Below, in pieces: positions 1 to 9,280 of a stretch of 64,000 nt of DNA. Location of the stretch: NCBI RefSeq assembly GCF_027891095.1, contig NZ_JAQIIO010000001.1, positions 598,501 to 662,500 on the forward strand. Reading direction: 5' to 3'. Made by a program: the position numbers and the translations under genes. Every line of letters begins with the position of its first letter. The stretch's first letter is position 1. This stretch comes from Aliiroseovarius salicola (lineage in GTDB: Bacteria > Pseudomonadota > Alphaproteobacteria > Rhodobacterales > Rhodobacteraceae). The notes under the pieces are model-generated. The model saw nothing but the letters and a program-made list of their open reading frames with translations, made no database searches and had not been told where the DNA came from.

Positions 1-473
1 GCCCTCTGCGTGAGCCGGTTTCTGAGGGATTGAAGCGAGCAGACCTGCTGCTTTCAATTGGGCCGGACGGGGCGCAGAAACGATTTGTTTCGACCTGGGG
101 GCAGGTCATCACCGTGCCACACATGACTGCGCGGCTGGAGCCCCTGAAGATGGGTATGGATTTTGCCGATATGAATGTTCTGGCCTTTGCGGGCATTGGC
201 CATCCGGACAAGTTTTTTGCCACTCTCAGGGGGATGGGTGCCAATCTGTTACGCGCAGAGGCTTTGGCAGATCACCAACCTCTGACCGAGGCATTGATGA
301 AGCGGCTGGAAATCGAAGCGGCCGCGCTGGGCGCCCAGCTTGTGACTACGGAAAAGGATGCAGTGCGCTTGCCGCAGTCGTTTCGCAGCAAAGTGCTGAC
401 AGTGCCCGTGCGGCTCGAGCTTGAGAACTGGACACCACTAGAGGTCGCATTCACCGATCTTGGGCTGAAATAG
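1..473 (+). CDS. lpxK: Tetraacyldisaccharide 4'-kinase, 3' part (window edge)
   Basis: LpxK phosphorylates the 4' position of the lipid A disaccharide precursor at the inner membrane. Only the C-terminal part is present: the frame is open from base 3 to the window edge, reading PLREP at the start, so the gene begins upstream and the in-frame TTG at 30 is not the start. Family features seen are the PLREP..LKRADLLLSIG stretch, AFAGIGHPDKFF, and the late TTEKDAVRLP motif typical of LpxK C-termini. A bidirectional terminator follows at 501-530, shared with the convergent dsbA-like gene. Partial gene; identification rests on recognised family motifs. Confidence 0.88.
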   Translation, partial: PLREPVSEGLKRADLLLSIGPDGAQKRFVSTWGQVITVPHMTARLEPLKMGMDFADMNVLAFAGIGHPDKFFATLRGMGANLLRAEALADHQPLTEALMKRLEIEAAALGAQLVTTEKDAVRLPQSFRSKVLTVPVRLELENWTPLEVAFTDLGLK

Positions 474-500
474 GAACTGTTTTCCACGGATCAGAGACAA

Positions 501-530
501 AAAAAGCGCACCCTGCCGAGTGCGCTTTTT
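501..530. terminator. Bidirectional intrinsic terminator between lpxK and dsbA-like gene
   Basis: A-run, GCGCAC stem, 8-base loop, GTGCGC stem, T-run. The A/T arms also pair, so the structure can end transcription from both the plus-strand lpxK and the minus-strand dsbA-like gene. Confidence 0.85.
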
Positions 531-546
531 GAGGTGATCAAAAGCC

Positions 547-1200
547 TTATTCGCCCAGCTTGCTGTCAATTGCCGCTGAAAAATCGTCATAGGACATGTT
601 TGAGTATTTCTCACCGCCGATCATGAAGGTGGGCGTTGACCGGATTTCGTCTGCCGTGGCGTTTTGCTGATAGGCAGCAACAAGGCTCTGGGCAAAGGTC
701 TCATCAGTCATACAGGTGTCCATTTCCTCATTGCTCATCCCGGCGGTGCGGCCGATCTTGCGCAGATTTTCGAGGATGAGTGTAGGGTCGCCTTCGCCAA
801 CCCATTCTTTCTGACCGGTATAGATCAAGTCGTTGATGCCAAAGTAGCGGGCGTCGCCACCACAGCGCGCGATCATGCCGGCCCAAAGGCCATACCGGTC
901 AAAATAAACTTCGCGGTGAATGAATTTCACCTTGCCGGTATCGATGTAATCTTTCTTCAGCTGCTTAAAGCTGTCCCGATGCCAATTGGCACAATGCGGA
1001 CAAGTGTAAGACGCGTATTCGATCACAGTGACCGGGGCGTTCTCGTCACCCAGCACCATGTCCTTCGCGGGCACAACGTCCGCATCTTGCGCCACGGCCA
1101 TCGAAACGCCTGGCAGAGAAGTTTGGGTTTGGGTCATGACATAAGCCCCGCCCGCAATGGCGATAGCGGCAGCAGCGATCATGGGAATAAAACGGTTCAT
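547..1200 (-). CDS. DsbA-family thiol:disulfide oxidoreductase
   Basis: 217 aa periplasmic thioredoxin-fold protein. An N-terminal hydrophobic signal (about residues 5-25) ends before an alanine-rich cleavage region near residue 38. The active site is CPHC (Cys67 and Cys70) after EYASYT, and the cis-proline loop is TPT (Pro190). This is the DsbA/DsbG-like group common in alphaproteobacteria, which oxidises or isomerises disulfides in secreted proteins. The next gene on the same strand is the DUF721 gene 6 bases upstream, so the two are probably cotranscribed. The exact partner (oxidase or isomerase role) cannot be read from sequence. Confidence 0.85.
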   Translation of the reverse strand: MNRFIPMIAAAAIAIAGGAYVMTQTQTSLPGVSMAVAQDADVVPAKDMVLGDENAPVTVIEYASYTCPHCANWHRDSFKQLKKDYIDTGKVKFIHREVYFDRYGLWAGMIARCGGDARYFGINDLIYTGQKEWVGEGDPTLILENLRKIGRTAGMSNEEMDTCMTDETFAQSLVAAYQQNATADEIRSTPTFMIGGEKYSNMSYDDFSAAIDSKLGE

Positions 1201-1206
1201 TAGGTC

Positions 1207-1743
1207 TCAGCCTCTTGGTTTTTGTTTTGTATATATATTCTGCCCCAGGGCTTCCAGCGCCTGACGCAAATTGTCATCACCAATATCCGCCGTGGTCCTT
1301 CTGGCGCGTTCGACAAATTTTGGATCGGGTTTGGGGTCCGCCTGCGGTGCCGGAGTGAATTGCGCTTGGCCTTCGGCAAATCCCGTTGGGGCGGTCTGAG
1401 TGATGCGGATGCGGGAAATTGCGTTATAGCCGTAACAACTGTTCACCCGATCGCGCAGTTTTTCCTTTTGCATCTCAAGCATTGGCGCCTGTGCACCGGT
1501 TGTCAGAACCGTGAGAGTCGCCCCCATTCCGCCGCGCCCATAAGACACGTCAACGGGCCGGGCGATTGTTGAAATTTCTTGCCCGACGATCTCGGCCCAA
1601 TGGGTCAGCACCCGCGTCACTGCAAATCCGCGCTTTTCGCCCGCTTGGCGAATGCGCTTTGTCAGCAGGCTCGAAGTGCTTTCGAACCCACGCTTGCGGC
1701 GTTGATTTGTGACAGGTTTGGCCACGGCTGGTAACTTCCTCAT
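1207..1743 (-). CDS. DUF721 / DciA-like protein
   Basis: 178 aa with the DUF721 domain over roughly residues 15-110 (LLTKRIRQAG, HWAEIVG, then a beta-rich stretch and a basic helix before NAISRIRI). DUF721 proteins include DciA, which loads the replicative helicase in bacteria lacking DnaC; a role in helicase loading is therefore an inference from the family. The C-terminal 60 residues are proline- and charge-rich and probably disordered. I chose the ATG at 1743: the longer frame begins at a TTG and would run across the mutY leader. Divergent from mutY, with the dsbA-like gene directly downstream. Confidence 0.75.
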   Translation of the reverse strand: MRKLPAVAKPVTNQRRKRGFESTSSLLTKRIRQAGEKRGFAVTRVLTHWAEIVGQEISTIARPVDVSYGRGGMGATLTVLTTGAQAPMLEMQKEKLRDRVNSCYGYNAISRIRITQTAPTGFAEGQAQFTPAPQADPKPDPKFVERARRTTADIGDDNLRQALEALGQNIYTKQKPRG

Positions 1744-1806
1744 TTGCCCGTATTCTAGGCGCTTGAACGGGCAATGCCAGAGGAAAGAAAACAAGGGGAG
1801 TCACAG

Positions 1807-2907
1807 ATGTGTGACAAGGTGAACGACGGGCTGAAATCCGCCGATCTTCTGGCTTGGTATGATGATCATGCCCGCAGCTTGCCATGGCGGGTCTCTCCGG
1901 CAGACCGCAAGGCAGGTGTTGCGCCTGATCCTTACGCGGTTTGGCTGTCCGAGATTATGTTGCAGCAGACAACCGTAGCTGCGGTCAAAAACTATTTCAT
2001 CCGCTTCATGACCCTTTGGCCGACATTTGAAGATCTGGCCAATGCCGAGGACGAGCGTGTGATGGGAGAATGGGCCGGTCTGGGCTATTATGCGCGTGCC
2101 CGAAATCTATTGAAATGTGCCCGGACCCTGCGTGATCAGGGTGGGTTTCCAAAGGATCGGGCAGGGTTAGAGACCCTTCCCGGAATCGGACCTTACACAT
2201 CAGCCGCGATTGCTGCGATTGCATTTGATCACCCGGAAACAGTGGTGGACGGTAATGTCGAGAGGGTGATGGCGAGGGTGTTTGAAATCACAGCGCCATT
2301 GCCTGATGCAAAACCCGAAATGAAAAAGGCCGCCGCGTCGCTGACTCCCAAAATGCGCCCCGGTGATTATGCCCAAGCCGTGATGGATCTTGGTGCAACG
2401 ATCTGCACACCAAAGTCTCCGGCCTGCGGCATATGCCCGTGGCGTGCCCCCTGCAAATCCCGTCTGTCTGGCTTGGCGCCAACCCTTCCCCGGAAACGCA
2501 AGAAAGCGGCCAAACCTGTGCGATACGGGATCGCTTATCTGGCCCGGCGTGACGATGGCGCATGGCTGTTGGAGCGTCGACCAGACAAGGGCCTTCTGGG
2601 CGGAATGCTAGGCTGGCCAGGTGCCGAATGGGGAGAGCTGGCCCAAGAAGCGCCTCCGATTTTGGCAAATTGGCGTGATCCCGGGGCTGAAGTCCGTCAT
2701 ACTTTCACGCATTTTCACCTGCTCCTATCCCTGCGTGTGGCGGATGTTCCGATGGATGCTCAACCGGTTCAGGGCAGCTTTCAGGTTCTTCGAAAGTCCG
2801 ACTTGCCGACCGTCATGCGTAAGGCGTTTGATCTGGTCGTCGAGCAGGGTGCTCTGAAACAAGCGGAAGGGGTGCCATCCGAAGACAATGTTGTGGCGCA
2901 TCAATAG
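1807..2907 (+). CDS. mutY: Adenine DNA glycosylase MutY
   Basis: 366 aa. MutY removes adenine mispaired with 8-oxoguanine. Seen: catalytic Glu in LSEIMLQQT, helix-hairpin-helix LPGIGPYTSAAIAA, catalytic Asp in VVDGNVERV, the iron-sulfur cysteines C-x6-C-x2-C-x5-C (CTPKSPACGICPWRAPC), then a C-terminal NUDIX-like domain that reads the 8-oxoG strand. Start at 1807 because AGGGGAG lies just upstream; an ATG at 1774 in the same frame has no such site. The last 7 bases overlap the end of the convergent sugar transferase gene. Confidence 0.95.
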   Translation: MCDKVNDGLKSADLLAWYDDHARSLPWRVSPADRKAGVAPDPYAVWLSEIMLQQTTVAAVKNYFIRFMTLWPTFEDLANAEDERVMGEWAGLGYYARARNLLKCARTLRDQGGFPKDRAGLETLPGIGPYTSAAIAAIAFDHPETVVDGNVERVMARVFEITAPLPDAKPEMKKAAASLTPKMRPGDYAQAVMDLGATICTPKSPACGICPWRAPCKSRLSGLAPTLPRKRKKAAKPVRYGIAYLARRDDGAWLLERRPDKGLLGGMLGWPGAEWGELAQEAPPILANWRDPGAEVRHTFTHFHLLLSLRVADVPMDAQPVQGSFQVLRKSDLPTVMRKAFDLVVEQGALKQAEGVPSEDNVVAHQ

Positions 2908-3584
2908 CCGGTGCGTTTCACCATCACGAGAAATGTCTTCAGTGTGATCAGAAGATCCGTCTTCAGGCTCAGTTGATCCACATATTGTGCATCCAAAGCG
3001 ACGCGGCGGTCATAGCCGGTGTCGTTGCGGCCACTCACCTGCCACAATCCGCTGATGCCAGGCCGTACCGAAAGAACATGTTGAAGATTGGCTCCATAAC
3101 GCTCCAGCTCGGCTTCGGTTACAGGGCGTGGACCAATGAAACTCATTTCTCCCAAGAGGACATTGAAGATCTGCGGCAACTCATCAAGGCTGGTCGTGCG
3201 CAGGAACTGGCCCAGAGTGGTGATCCGCGGGTCGTTTGTCAGCTTGTGATTGTCGCGCCATTCCTGCGCCGCAACCGGATCAGAAGCGCAAAGCCTTTCG
3301 AGCAGGTCGTCGGCGTTTACAACCATTGTGCGCAACTTCCAGCAGCGAAACCTTACACCGTTCCGCCCAATCCTCTCCTGCCAATATAAGCCGGGCCCTC
3401 CGTCGCGGCGGATCGCCAAGATCAAAAGGGTTAGAACGGACAGGACAACGGGAAGCATCAGCACGACCAAGGTCAGGTCAAACAGACGTTTTCCGAGGTT
3501 TCGATACGGTTGAAAGGGTGCGGGGGTGTTCGAAGATTTGACAGCGTCTCTACTATTGATTGTGCTGTAACCATAATCTTTCAT
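2901..3584 (-). CDS. ExoY-type undecaprenyl-phosphate sugar phosphotransferase
   Basis: 227 aa initiating glycosyltransferase of exopolysaccharide synthesis: it moves a sugar-1-phosphate from a nucleotide sugar onto undecaprenyl phosphate at the inner membrane. One N-terminal membrane segment (about residues 36-58) precedes the catalytic bacterial sugar transferase domain: KLRTMV, the SLDELPQIFNVLLGEMSFIGPRPV core, and RPGISGLWQVSGRN. It lies 6 kb from the main polysaccharide locus but probably starts the repeat unit assembled there. Substrate sugar not predictable. A long AT-rich leader precedes it. Confidence 0.92.
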   Translation of the reverse strand: MKDYGYSTINSRDAVKSSNTPAPFQPYRNLGKRLFDLTLVVLMLPVVLSVLTLLILAIRRDGGPGLYWQERIGRNGVRFRCWKLRTMVVNADDLLERLCASDPVAAQEWRDNHKLTNDPRITTLGQFLRTTSLDELPQIFNVLLGEMSFIGPRPVTEAELERYGANLQHVLSVRPGISGLWQVSGRNDTGYDRRVALDAQYVDQLSLKTDLLITLKTFLVMVKRTGY

Positions 3585-4004
3585 GAAGTCTCGTCCTCAC
3601 GCGTTATCAGAAATCGAACCCCAGCTCCGATGAAACGTGTATCCTGAATAGAAAAAAACTAGCCGATTTTCCACAAAAAATTATAATAAATTGTATTTAA
3701 CTAAATTAATAATCGTTAAAGGGGAATTTTCTTGCGTTTAAAATGCTTCCAACAAATAATTCAACCAATTGATTAATATCAGTTCTTTTTCATAACCGCA
3801 CAATTTTTGTAAAAGAACAGTTACATAAGGCTGTATCTCGACCGCGTTGCTGACTGATTGACAGATCTCATAACGCTTTGAATGTCGGTTGCGGGTGAAA
3901 CGCATCAATTATCCACACGTTAAGCGGGATTGGGCTGGTTAAAGCCAGATCTTGAGTAGCCGGCCAAATACGCGTAAGCCATGACTATCGGAAAGGAGCA
4001 TGTC
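3585..4004. other. AT-rich divergent intergenic region between exoY-like and alkB
   Basis: About 420 bases with no credible gene. Bases 3650-3800 are markedly AT-rich, including a TATAAT at 3682-3687, and a TTGACA is seen at 3858-3863 without a good -10 partner. It must hold the promoters of both divergent genes, but I cannot assign either with confidence. Confidence 0.5.
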
Positions 4005-5144
4005 ATGGTCCCCGCTCAGAATGTCGCCAGTTTCCGCCGCGCCGCGCCGTTCGGCATTTCGGTCATCCTACCTCTGTTGGTTTTGGTCGCGGCCATGAAA
4101 GGGGGATGGTTTTTGCTGCTCCCCCCGCTCGGCACATGGTGGCTTTATACCGGGCTGGATGCCGTTCTTGGTCGCAACTCTGAAAATCCTGATCCTGAAG
4201 CACCCGAAGACCAGCTTTTCTGGTATCGGCTGATTACAATGATTTGGGTCCCCATCCAGTTTGCGATGATTTTCGGAATTCTCAGTTTCGTGGTGGGCGC
4301 AGACCATTTGTCAACGGGCGAGAAGTTTGGTGTGTTCTTTGGTGTAGGGATTCTTTCGGGGGCAATCGGCATTGTCTACAGCCACGAGATGATGCATCAG
4401 ACCAACCGGTTTGAGCGCTGGTTGGCCGACCTTCTTTTGGCCATGGTGCTTTACAGCCATTTCCGCACGGAACATCTGCTTGTGCATCACCCTCATGTCG
4501 GCACCACGAGGGACGCGGTGACGGCTCGATACAATGAAGGCTTTCACAGGTTCTTTTTCAGAGTGCTCCGGGAAAGCCCGGTTTCTGCATGGAAAGCTGA
4601 GAAATCGATGCTGGCGCGCCGTGGTCTGTCTGTTTGGGACGGAAAAAACCCGTTCTGGCGCTATTGGGTGTTGCAGCTGATGGCAATGATCCTCGCGGTG
4701 ATAATTGGCGGCTGGATGGGACTTGCGCTTTTTGCTTTCCAAGCAATTGTGGCGATCTGGCAGTTGGAAATCACCAATTATGTCGAGCACTACGGCCTAA
4801 CCCGTCGCCATCTTGGTGAGGGAAAATACGAACCCGTCAAACCACACCATTCCTGGAATGCGGATCACCAAGCAACCAACTGGCTGTTCATCAACCTGCA
4901 GCGCCATTCAGACCACCACTACAAACCCGCACGTCGCTTTCCCCTATTGCAAACCTATCCCGATGACGTGGCTCCGCAACTGCCATTTGGATATGTGATC
5001 ATGGGGTTCATGGCGATGGTTCCGCCTTTGTGGCGTCGCCGCATGAATCCGCGCGTCCGGGCGTGGCGCAAACGATATTACCCGGATATCGAAGACTGGG
5101 GGCCATATAGGAACGGCACCTTGCCGCCACCTGCCATTCGGTGA
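4005..5144 (+). CDS. alkB: AlkB-type alkane 1-monooxygenase
   Basis: 379 aa membrane non-heme di-iron hydroxylase, terminal hydroxylation of alkanes (or other inert methyl groups). The histidine boxes are all present: HEMMH, EHLLVHH, LQRHSDHH, and the AlkB-specific NYVEHYG, which separates it from desaturases and xylene monooxygenases. Several hydrophobic segments lie in the first half (about residues 15-50 and 75-120) and around 225-255. Start at 4005 because AAAGGAG at 3992-3998 is 6 bases upstream; an ATG at 3981 has no site. No rubredoxin, rubredoxin reductase or regulator is adjacent, so electron donors must be encoded elsewhere. Confidence 0.93.
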   Translation: MVPAQNVASFRRAAPFGISVILPLLVLVAAMKGGWFLLLPPLGTWWLYTGLDAVLGRNSENPDPEAPEDQLFWYRLITMIWVPIQFAMIFGILSFVVGADHLSTGEKFGVFFGVGILSGAIGIVYSHEMMHQTNRFERWLADLLLAMVLYSHFRTEHLLVHHPHVGTTRDAVTARYNEGFHRFFFRVLRESPVSAWKAEKSMLARRGLSVWDGKNPFWRYWVLQLMAMILAVIIGGWMGLALFAFQAIVAIWQLEITNYVEHYGLTRRHLGEGKYEPVKPHHSWNADHQATNWLFINLQRHSDHHYKPARRFPLLQTYPDDVAPQLPFGYVIMGFMAMVPPLWRRRMNPRVRAWRKRYYPDIEDWGPYRNGTLPPPAIR

Positions 5145-5162
5145 TTGAGAAATCAGAAGGTC

Positions 5163-5221
5163 TTTTTTCTTGCCTGAAATACCTCGGGGTGGGCCTCAAA
5201 GAGGCGAGGGGCAGAGCCCCT
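5163..5221 (+). repeat. Terminator-linked repeat element, copy A
   Basis: T6-CTTGCCTGAAATACCTC (5163-5185), then a G-rich stretch and the hairpin AGGGGC-aga-GCCCCT (5207-5221). A second copy with the same 23-base core and a stronger hairpin lies at 37316-37367, also just downstream of a plus-strand gene facing a minus-strand gene. Function unknown; REP-like. Confidence 0.6.
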
Positions 5222-5230
5222 TCTCCGATA

Positions 5231-5260
5231 AAAAAAGCCCCGCTCGTGAAAGAGCGGGGC
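5231..5260 (-). terminator. Intrinsic terminator of ccrM
   Basis: Nine-base stem GCCCCGCTC / GAGCGGGGC (5237-5245 and 5252-5260) with a 6-base loop; the A-run at 5231-5236 becomes a U-run on the minus strand. It lies 110 bases past the ccrM stop. Confidence 0.85.
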
Positions 5261-5369
5261 AAGTTGAGTGTGCCGTGGATTTTGCCACAGGCACGGCGGT
5301 ACATCGTTGTCCGGGCGCGCGAGATGCACGCCCGAATTCATTCTTGTTGTTTGGGTATTGGGTGCGGTG

Positions 5370-6527
<1,158 letters not shown>

Positions 6528-6581
6528 TCATTGTGGATAAAGATGACGGCTTGTGGATTCTTGGTCAAATTCTTTTTTGAA

Positions 6582-7220
6582 TCAGCCAGTTACATTTTTC
6601 TGTTGATACAAGATATTGTGGATAGGTTTGAATGAACGCCTATGATGTGGGGTCACGCCAAGATTTTCGAGCGCTTGCTTGTGGCTTTTCGACGGGTATC
6701 CGGCGTTTGACTCCCACCCGTAGCCGGGAAACTGTTGCGCCAAATCCACCATCAACCGATCCCGTGTGGTTTTCGCCATGATCGAAGCGGCGGCAATCGA
6801 GACCGATTTGGCGTCCCCTTTGATGATGGTTTCATTCGATAGGGTGATACCACGCGGCACCATATTGCCGTCGATAAGCAGATGATCCGGTGAAGTGAAC
6901 AGTCCGGCCACCGCGCGTTCCATTGCCAGATGGCTGGCACGCAGGATGTTCAACTCGTCGATTTCTTCCACGCTTGCATGGGCAATCGATACTTCGGCAA
7001 GTTCCAAAATCTCATCGAACAGTGCCTCGCGCCGTTTCGCGCTCAGTTTCTTGCTGTCATTCAGCCCTTCAGGGATTCGCGTAGGATCAAGCACAACTGC
7101 GGCGGCGGTTACCGGTCCGGCAAGCGGTCCACGCCCGACCTCGTCAACACCAGCGATACAGGACAGACCGCGCGCTCTGGCAGCCTCTTCAAATGAATAG
7201 TCAGGAACAGTTTTGGTCAT
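6582..7220 (-). CDS. rnhB: Ribonuclease HII
   Basis: 212 aa enzyme that cuts RNA in RNA/DNA hybrids and starts removal of misincorporated ribonucleotides. Seen: catalytic GVDEVGRGPLAGPV, the second acidic site in LLIDGN, and KGDAKSVSIAAASIMAK followed by TRD and the conserved YGWESNAGYPSKSH stretch. Length matches the family. Start at 7220 (MTKTVPDYS); the longer frame adds 31 residues that include the upstream terminator region and no family sequence. Same orientation as ccrM, with 111 bases between them. Confidence 0.95.
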   Translation of the reverse strand: MTKTVPDYSFEEAARARGLSCIAGVDEVGRGPLAGPVTAAAVVLDPTRIPEGLNDSKKLSAKRREALFDEILELAEVSIAHASVEEIDELNILRASHLAMERAVAGLFTSPDHLLIDGNMVPRGITLSNETIIKGDAKSVSIAAASIMAKTTRDRLMVDLAQQFPGYGWESNAGYPSKSHKQALENLGVTPHHRRSFKPIHNILYQQKNVTG

Positions 7221-7255
7221 AGATCCGGATTGAACGATCCAAAGGCCGTTCGCAA

Positions 7256-7284
7256 GAAAAAAGGCAGAGGTCGAAACCTCTGCC
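7256..7284 (-). terminator. Intrinsic terminator downstream of the cysteine-rich secreted protein gene
   Basis: Stem GGCAGAGGT / ACCTCTGCC with a 4-base loop (7263-7284), flanked by an A-run that is a U-run on the minus strand. It would stop transcription from the gene at 7386-7952 before rnhB. Confidence 0.8.
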
Positions 7285-7385
7285 AGTTGGACATGACCGG
7301 AAAGGAAGGTCATGCAGATGTGGCGGAACGGATGGGGTTTGCCACATCTTTCTCACACAAGCTTGGGGACACAAGCCAAGCGAGA

Positions 7386-7952
7386 TCAGTGACGCTTGCG
7401 ATATCCTTCTTCGCGCAGGCAGGCTGGTTGGTAGACCTTGCGCAGCACCCAAACGCCTTCTTTGTTTTTGGCGACAATTTTTGTGCGGCAAGCCCTCGGC
7501 AAAGACCGGGCGTATTCATATCGGTTCTGCAAGCAGCGCGTGCCCCAATAGCGTTCTTTCCCGAATTGCGTCTTGAATTTGCGCAGGCACTTCCCGGGCA
7601 GACGATATTTAGCGCGCTCGCGCTTGCGCTCAATGATGTGTTCCCGGCGTTCTTCATCGCGATAGACGTGCTCGTCGGGCATCTCATGTTCGTCAAACAG
7701 GTTTGGTTCGTCGGGAAGTTCTTGTTGGTAGTGTTGCTGTTCCTCTTGCTCATCATTGTCATTTGAGTTCGAGATAACCGAGCCAACAATGGCCAAGCCA
7801 AGCAATGTGGCGATTAATGCGCTGATGTCACTATTCTGTTCGCGTTCGTATGGATAGTTGGGCTCTGCAAAAGCCGGGTTCAGGCTGAGGGATGCGACAA
7901 GACAGGGCATCATTAAGGTGCGAGTCAGGGACGGGAGGGTCAGGCGAGGCAT
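7386..7952 (-). CDS. Secreted or membrane protein with a C-terminal cysteine-rich basic domain, unknown function
   Basis: 188 aa, not recognised. A signal peptide is clear (residues 1-25, ending NPAFA before EPNY). A hydrophobic stretch SALIATLLGLAIVGSVI follows at about residues 43-59, then a very acidic Glu/Asp/Gln-rich linker (about 62-100), and a basic C-terminal domain with four cysteines (KCLRKF, TRCLQN, RACRTK, PACLRE) that could form two disulfides. Start at 7952 because GGAG lies 6 bases upstream. It has its own terminator and is monocistronic. The domain layout suggests an envelope protein; no function can be given. Confidence 0.7.
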   Translation of the reverse strand: MPRLTLPSLTRTLMMPCLVASLSLNPAFAEPNYPYEREQNSDISALIATLLGLAIVGSVISNSNDNDEQEEQQHYQQELPDEPNLFDEHEMPDEHVYRDEERREHIIERKRERAKYRLPGKCLRKFKTQFGKERYWGTRCLQNRYEYARSLPRACRTKIVAKNKEGVWVLRKVYQPACLREEGYRKRH

Positions 7953-8142
7953 GTGGTTCTCCATATCAGCTTGAGGTTTGATCACTGGATTCCAGGCGGT
8001 GCCTGGTAGGTGTGATCGGGTTGAACCCACAATGCGGTAAGAGCAATGAGACAAGCCATATCGGCAGCTGGTTATCGGATAACAGGCTTATTGATCATGG
8101 TTTGTTATTGAATATCCCACCCCCTCGGACCATGGTTTCAAC

Positions 8143-8427
8143 ATGAAACAGATACTTCTCTCCCTCGCCTTCACAGCCATTGCGCTTCCGGCTCAGGCGG
8201 CCTGCTATGCCGATTACAAGGCCAAGCGGGACGACCCGCTGAAACTGCATTATGGTGTCATGGAATTGCCTGATACGGCCTGTTCCAACAAATCAGCAGC
8301 CCGGAAACAGGTAACAGACCGCCTATCCTCACAAGGTTGGGTGTTGTTGAATGTATTGTCCGTGTTTGATGCGGATGGGCTCGAGAAAAGGAAAGAAAGT
8401 GCCGGACAATATTTCCTTCGCTTCTGA
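8143..8427 (+). CDS. Small periplasmic protein, unknown function
   Basis: 94 aa with a clear signal peptide (MKQILLSLAFTAIALPAQA, cleavage before ACYAD). The mature part is about 75 residues with two cysteines (ACYAD and DTACSN) and a C-terminal part ending GWVLLNVLSVFD..YFLRF, reminiscent of short alphaproteobacterial proteins of unknown role. The next gene, a membrane-anchored regulator, starts 29 bases before its stop, so the two are translated from one message. A sensory partnership is possible but is only inference. Confidence 0.72.
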   Translation: MKQILLSLAFTAIALPAQAACYADYKAKRDDPLKLHYGVMELPDTACSNKSAARKQVTDRLSSQGWVLLNVLSVFDADGLEKRKESAGQYFLRF

Positions 8428-9103
8428 GGCGCGCAAAGGCGCGTCGCGTGTGATTGTCATGGGGGTGGGGGCGATTGTTGCCATCCTTCTTGTGGCGGCA
8501 GTGTTCCTGTTTCTGAGCCTGCCGGACGCCAATGCGTTCAATGCTCGGGTTGAGCGAATCTTTATTGAAAATGACACCCTGACGTCGGGGGCTGAGATCA
8601 AGCTTCTTGAAATCCTCGCCCAGTCCGGGACCGCGTTTTCTGATACTCTGACAAGTTATCGCATGGTGATTTTTGTGCTGTTGGTCTTTGCCTCGGCCAT
8701 GCTGATTGCTGCTTTGGTGTTTCTGATCACGATCGTCAGCCTTAACCGCCGCATGGGTGAGATTGAGCGCGCGGGTATTCAGGTCAATTCCCTTCTGATC
8801 AGCCGTGAAGAGCGCACGGTGTACTTGAACAATATGGAGTTGAGCCTGACCGAGGCCGCCATTGAAACCCTCTCAGCGCTTGCCGAAGCACGAATGGATG
8901 ATGAGGTTCTGTCTGGATCAGAGCTGGAAGGGCTGATTTCTGGGCGCGACGCCTCGGATTGTGAAGAAGCCGCCGGCGCCACCCGCATTAAGCGGCTGCG
9001 CGATGCCATGGGCAACCAGATGATGAGCGAGTTGTTGGTCAAGACCATTGCGCGACGTGGCTACATGCTGTCCATCGACAAGGACGTCATTCGCATGATC
9101 TGA
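8399..9103 (+). CDS. Membrane-anchored winged-helix transcriptional regulator
   Basis: 234 aa. Two membrane segments (about residues 17-41 and 88-113) enclose a periplasmic loop of about 46 residues; the cytoplasmic C-terminal part (about 128-234) looks like an OmpR/PhoB-type winged helix, ending RIKRLRDAMG..LLVKTIARRGYML as in the recognition helix and wing. This is a one-component design with the DNA-binding domain after the membrane segments, the reverse of ToxR/CadC order. Start is GTG at 8399, preceded by AGGA; upstream in-frame ATGs lie inside the preceding gene. It lies 177 bases before manC, so control of the polysaccharide genes is plausible but not shown. Confidence 0.72.
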   Translation: MPDNISFASEARKGASRVIVMGVGAIVAILLVAAVFLFLSLPDANAFNARVERIFIENDTLTSGAEIKLLEILAQSGTAFSDTLTSYRMVIFVLLVFASAMLIAALVFLITIVSLNRRMGEIERAGIQVNSLLISREERTVYLNNMELSLTEAAIETLSALAEARMDDEVLSGSELEGLISGRDASDCEEAAGATRIKRLRDAMGNQMMSELLVKTIARRGYMLSIDKDVIRMI

Positions 9104-9280
9104 GTAGAGGGATGTTCCCCAGCAAACGCCAGGGAGCAGGAAGTGTCGAGACCCTATAAGGTGAATTGTGAGATAATAATTCTTGCATAAATTGTATATC
9201 ATCCTCTAACTTGGATCAGGAACAGAGAGATCTCCGCCTCTAATGTCTCGGTCTCTCGATGCGGTGACGAGGAGTGTTTG

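Noticed and set aside
664-1203. 179-residue plus-strand frame over the dsbA-like gene
   Set aside because: Antisense shadow; the minus-strand protein has signal peptide, CPHC and cis-Pro.
3858-3886. TTGACA as -35 box of alkB
   Set aside because: No acceptable -10 box at 16-18 bases.
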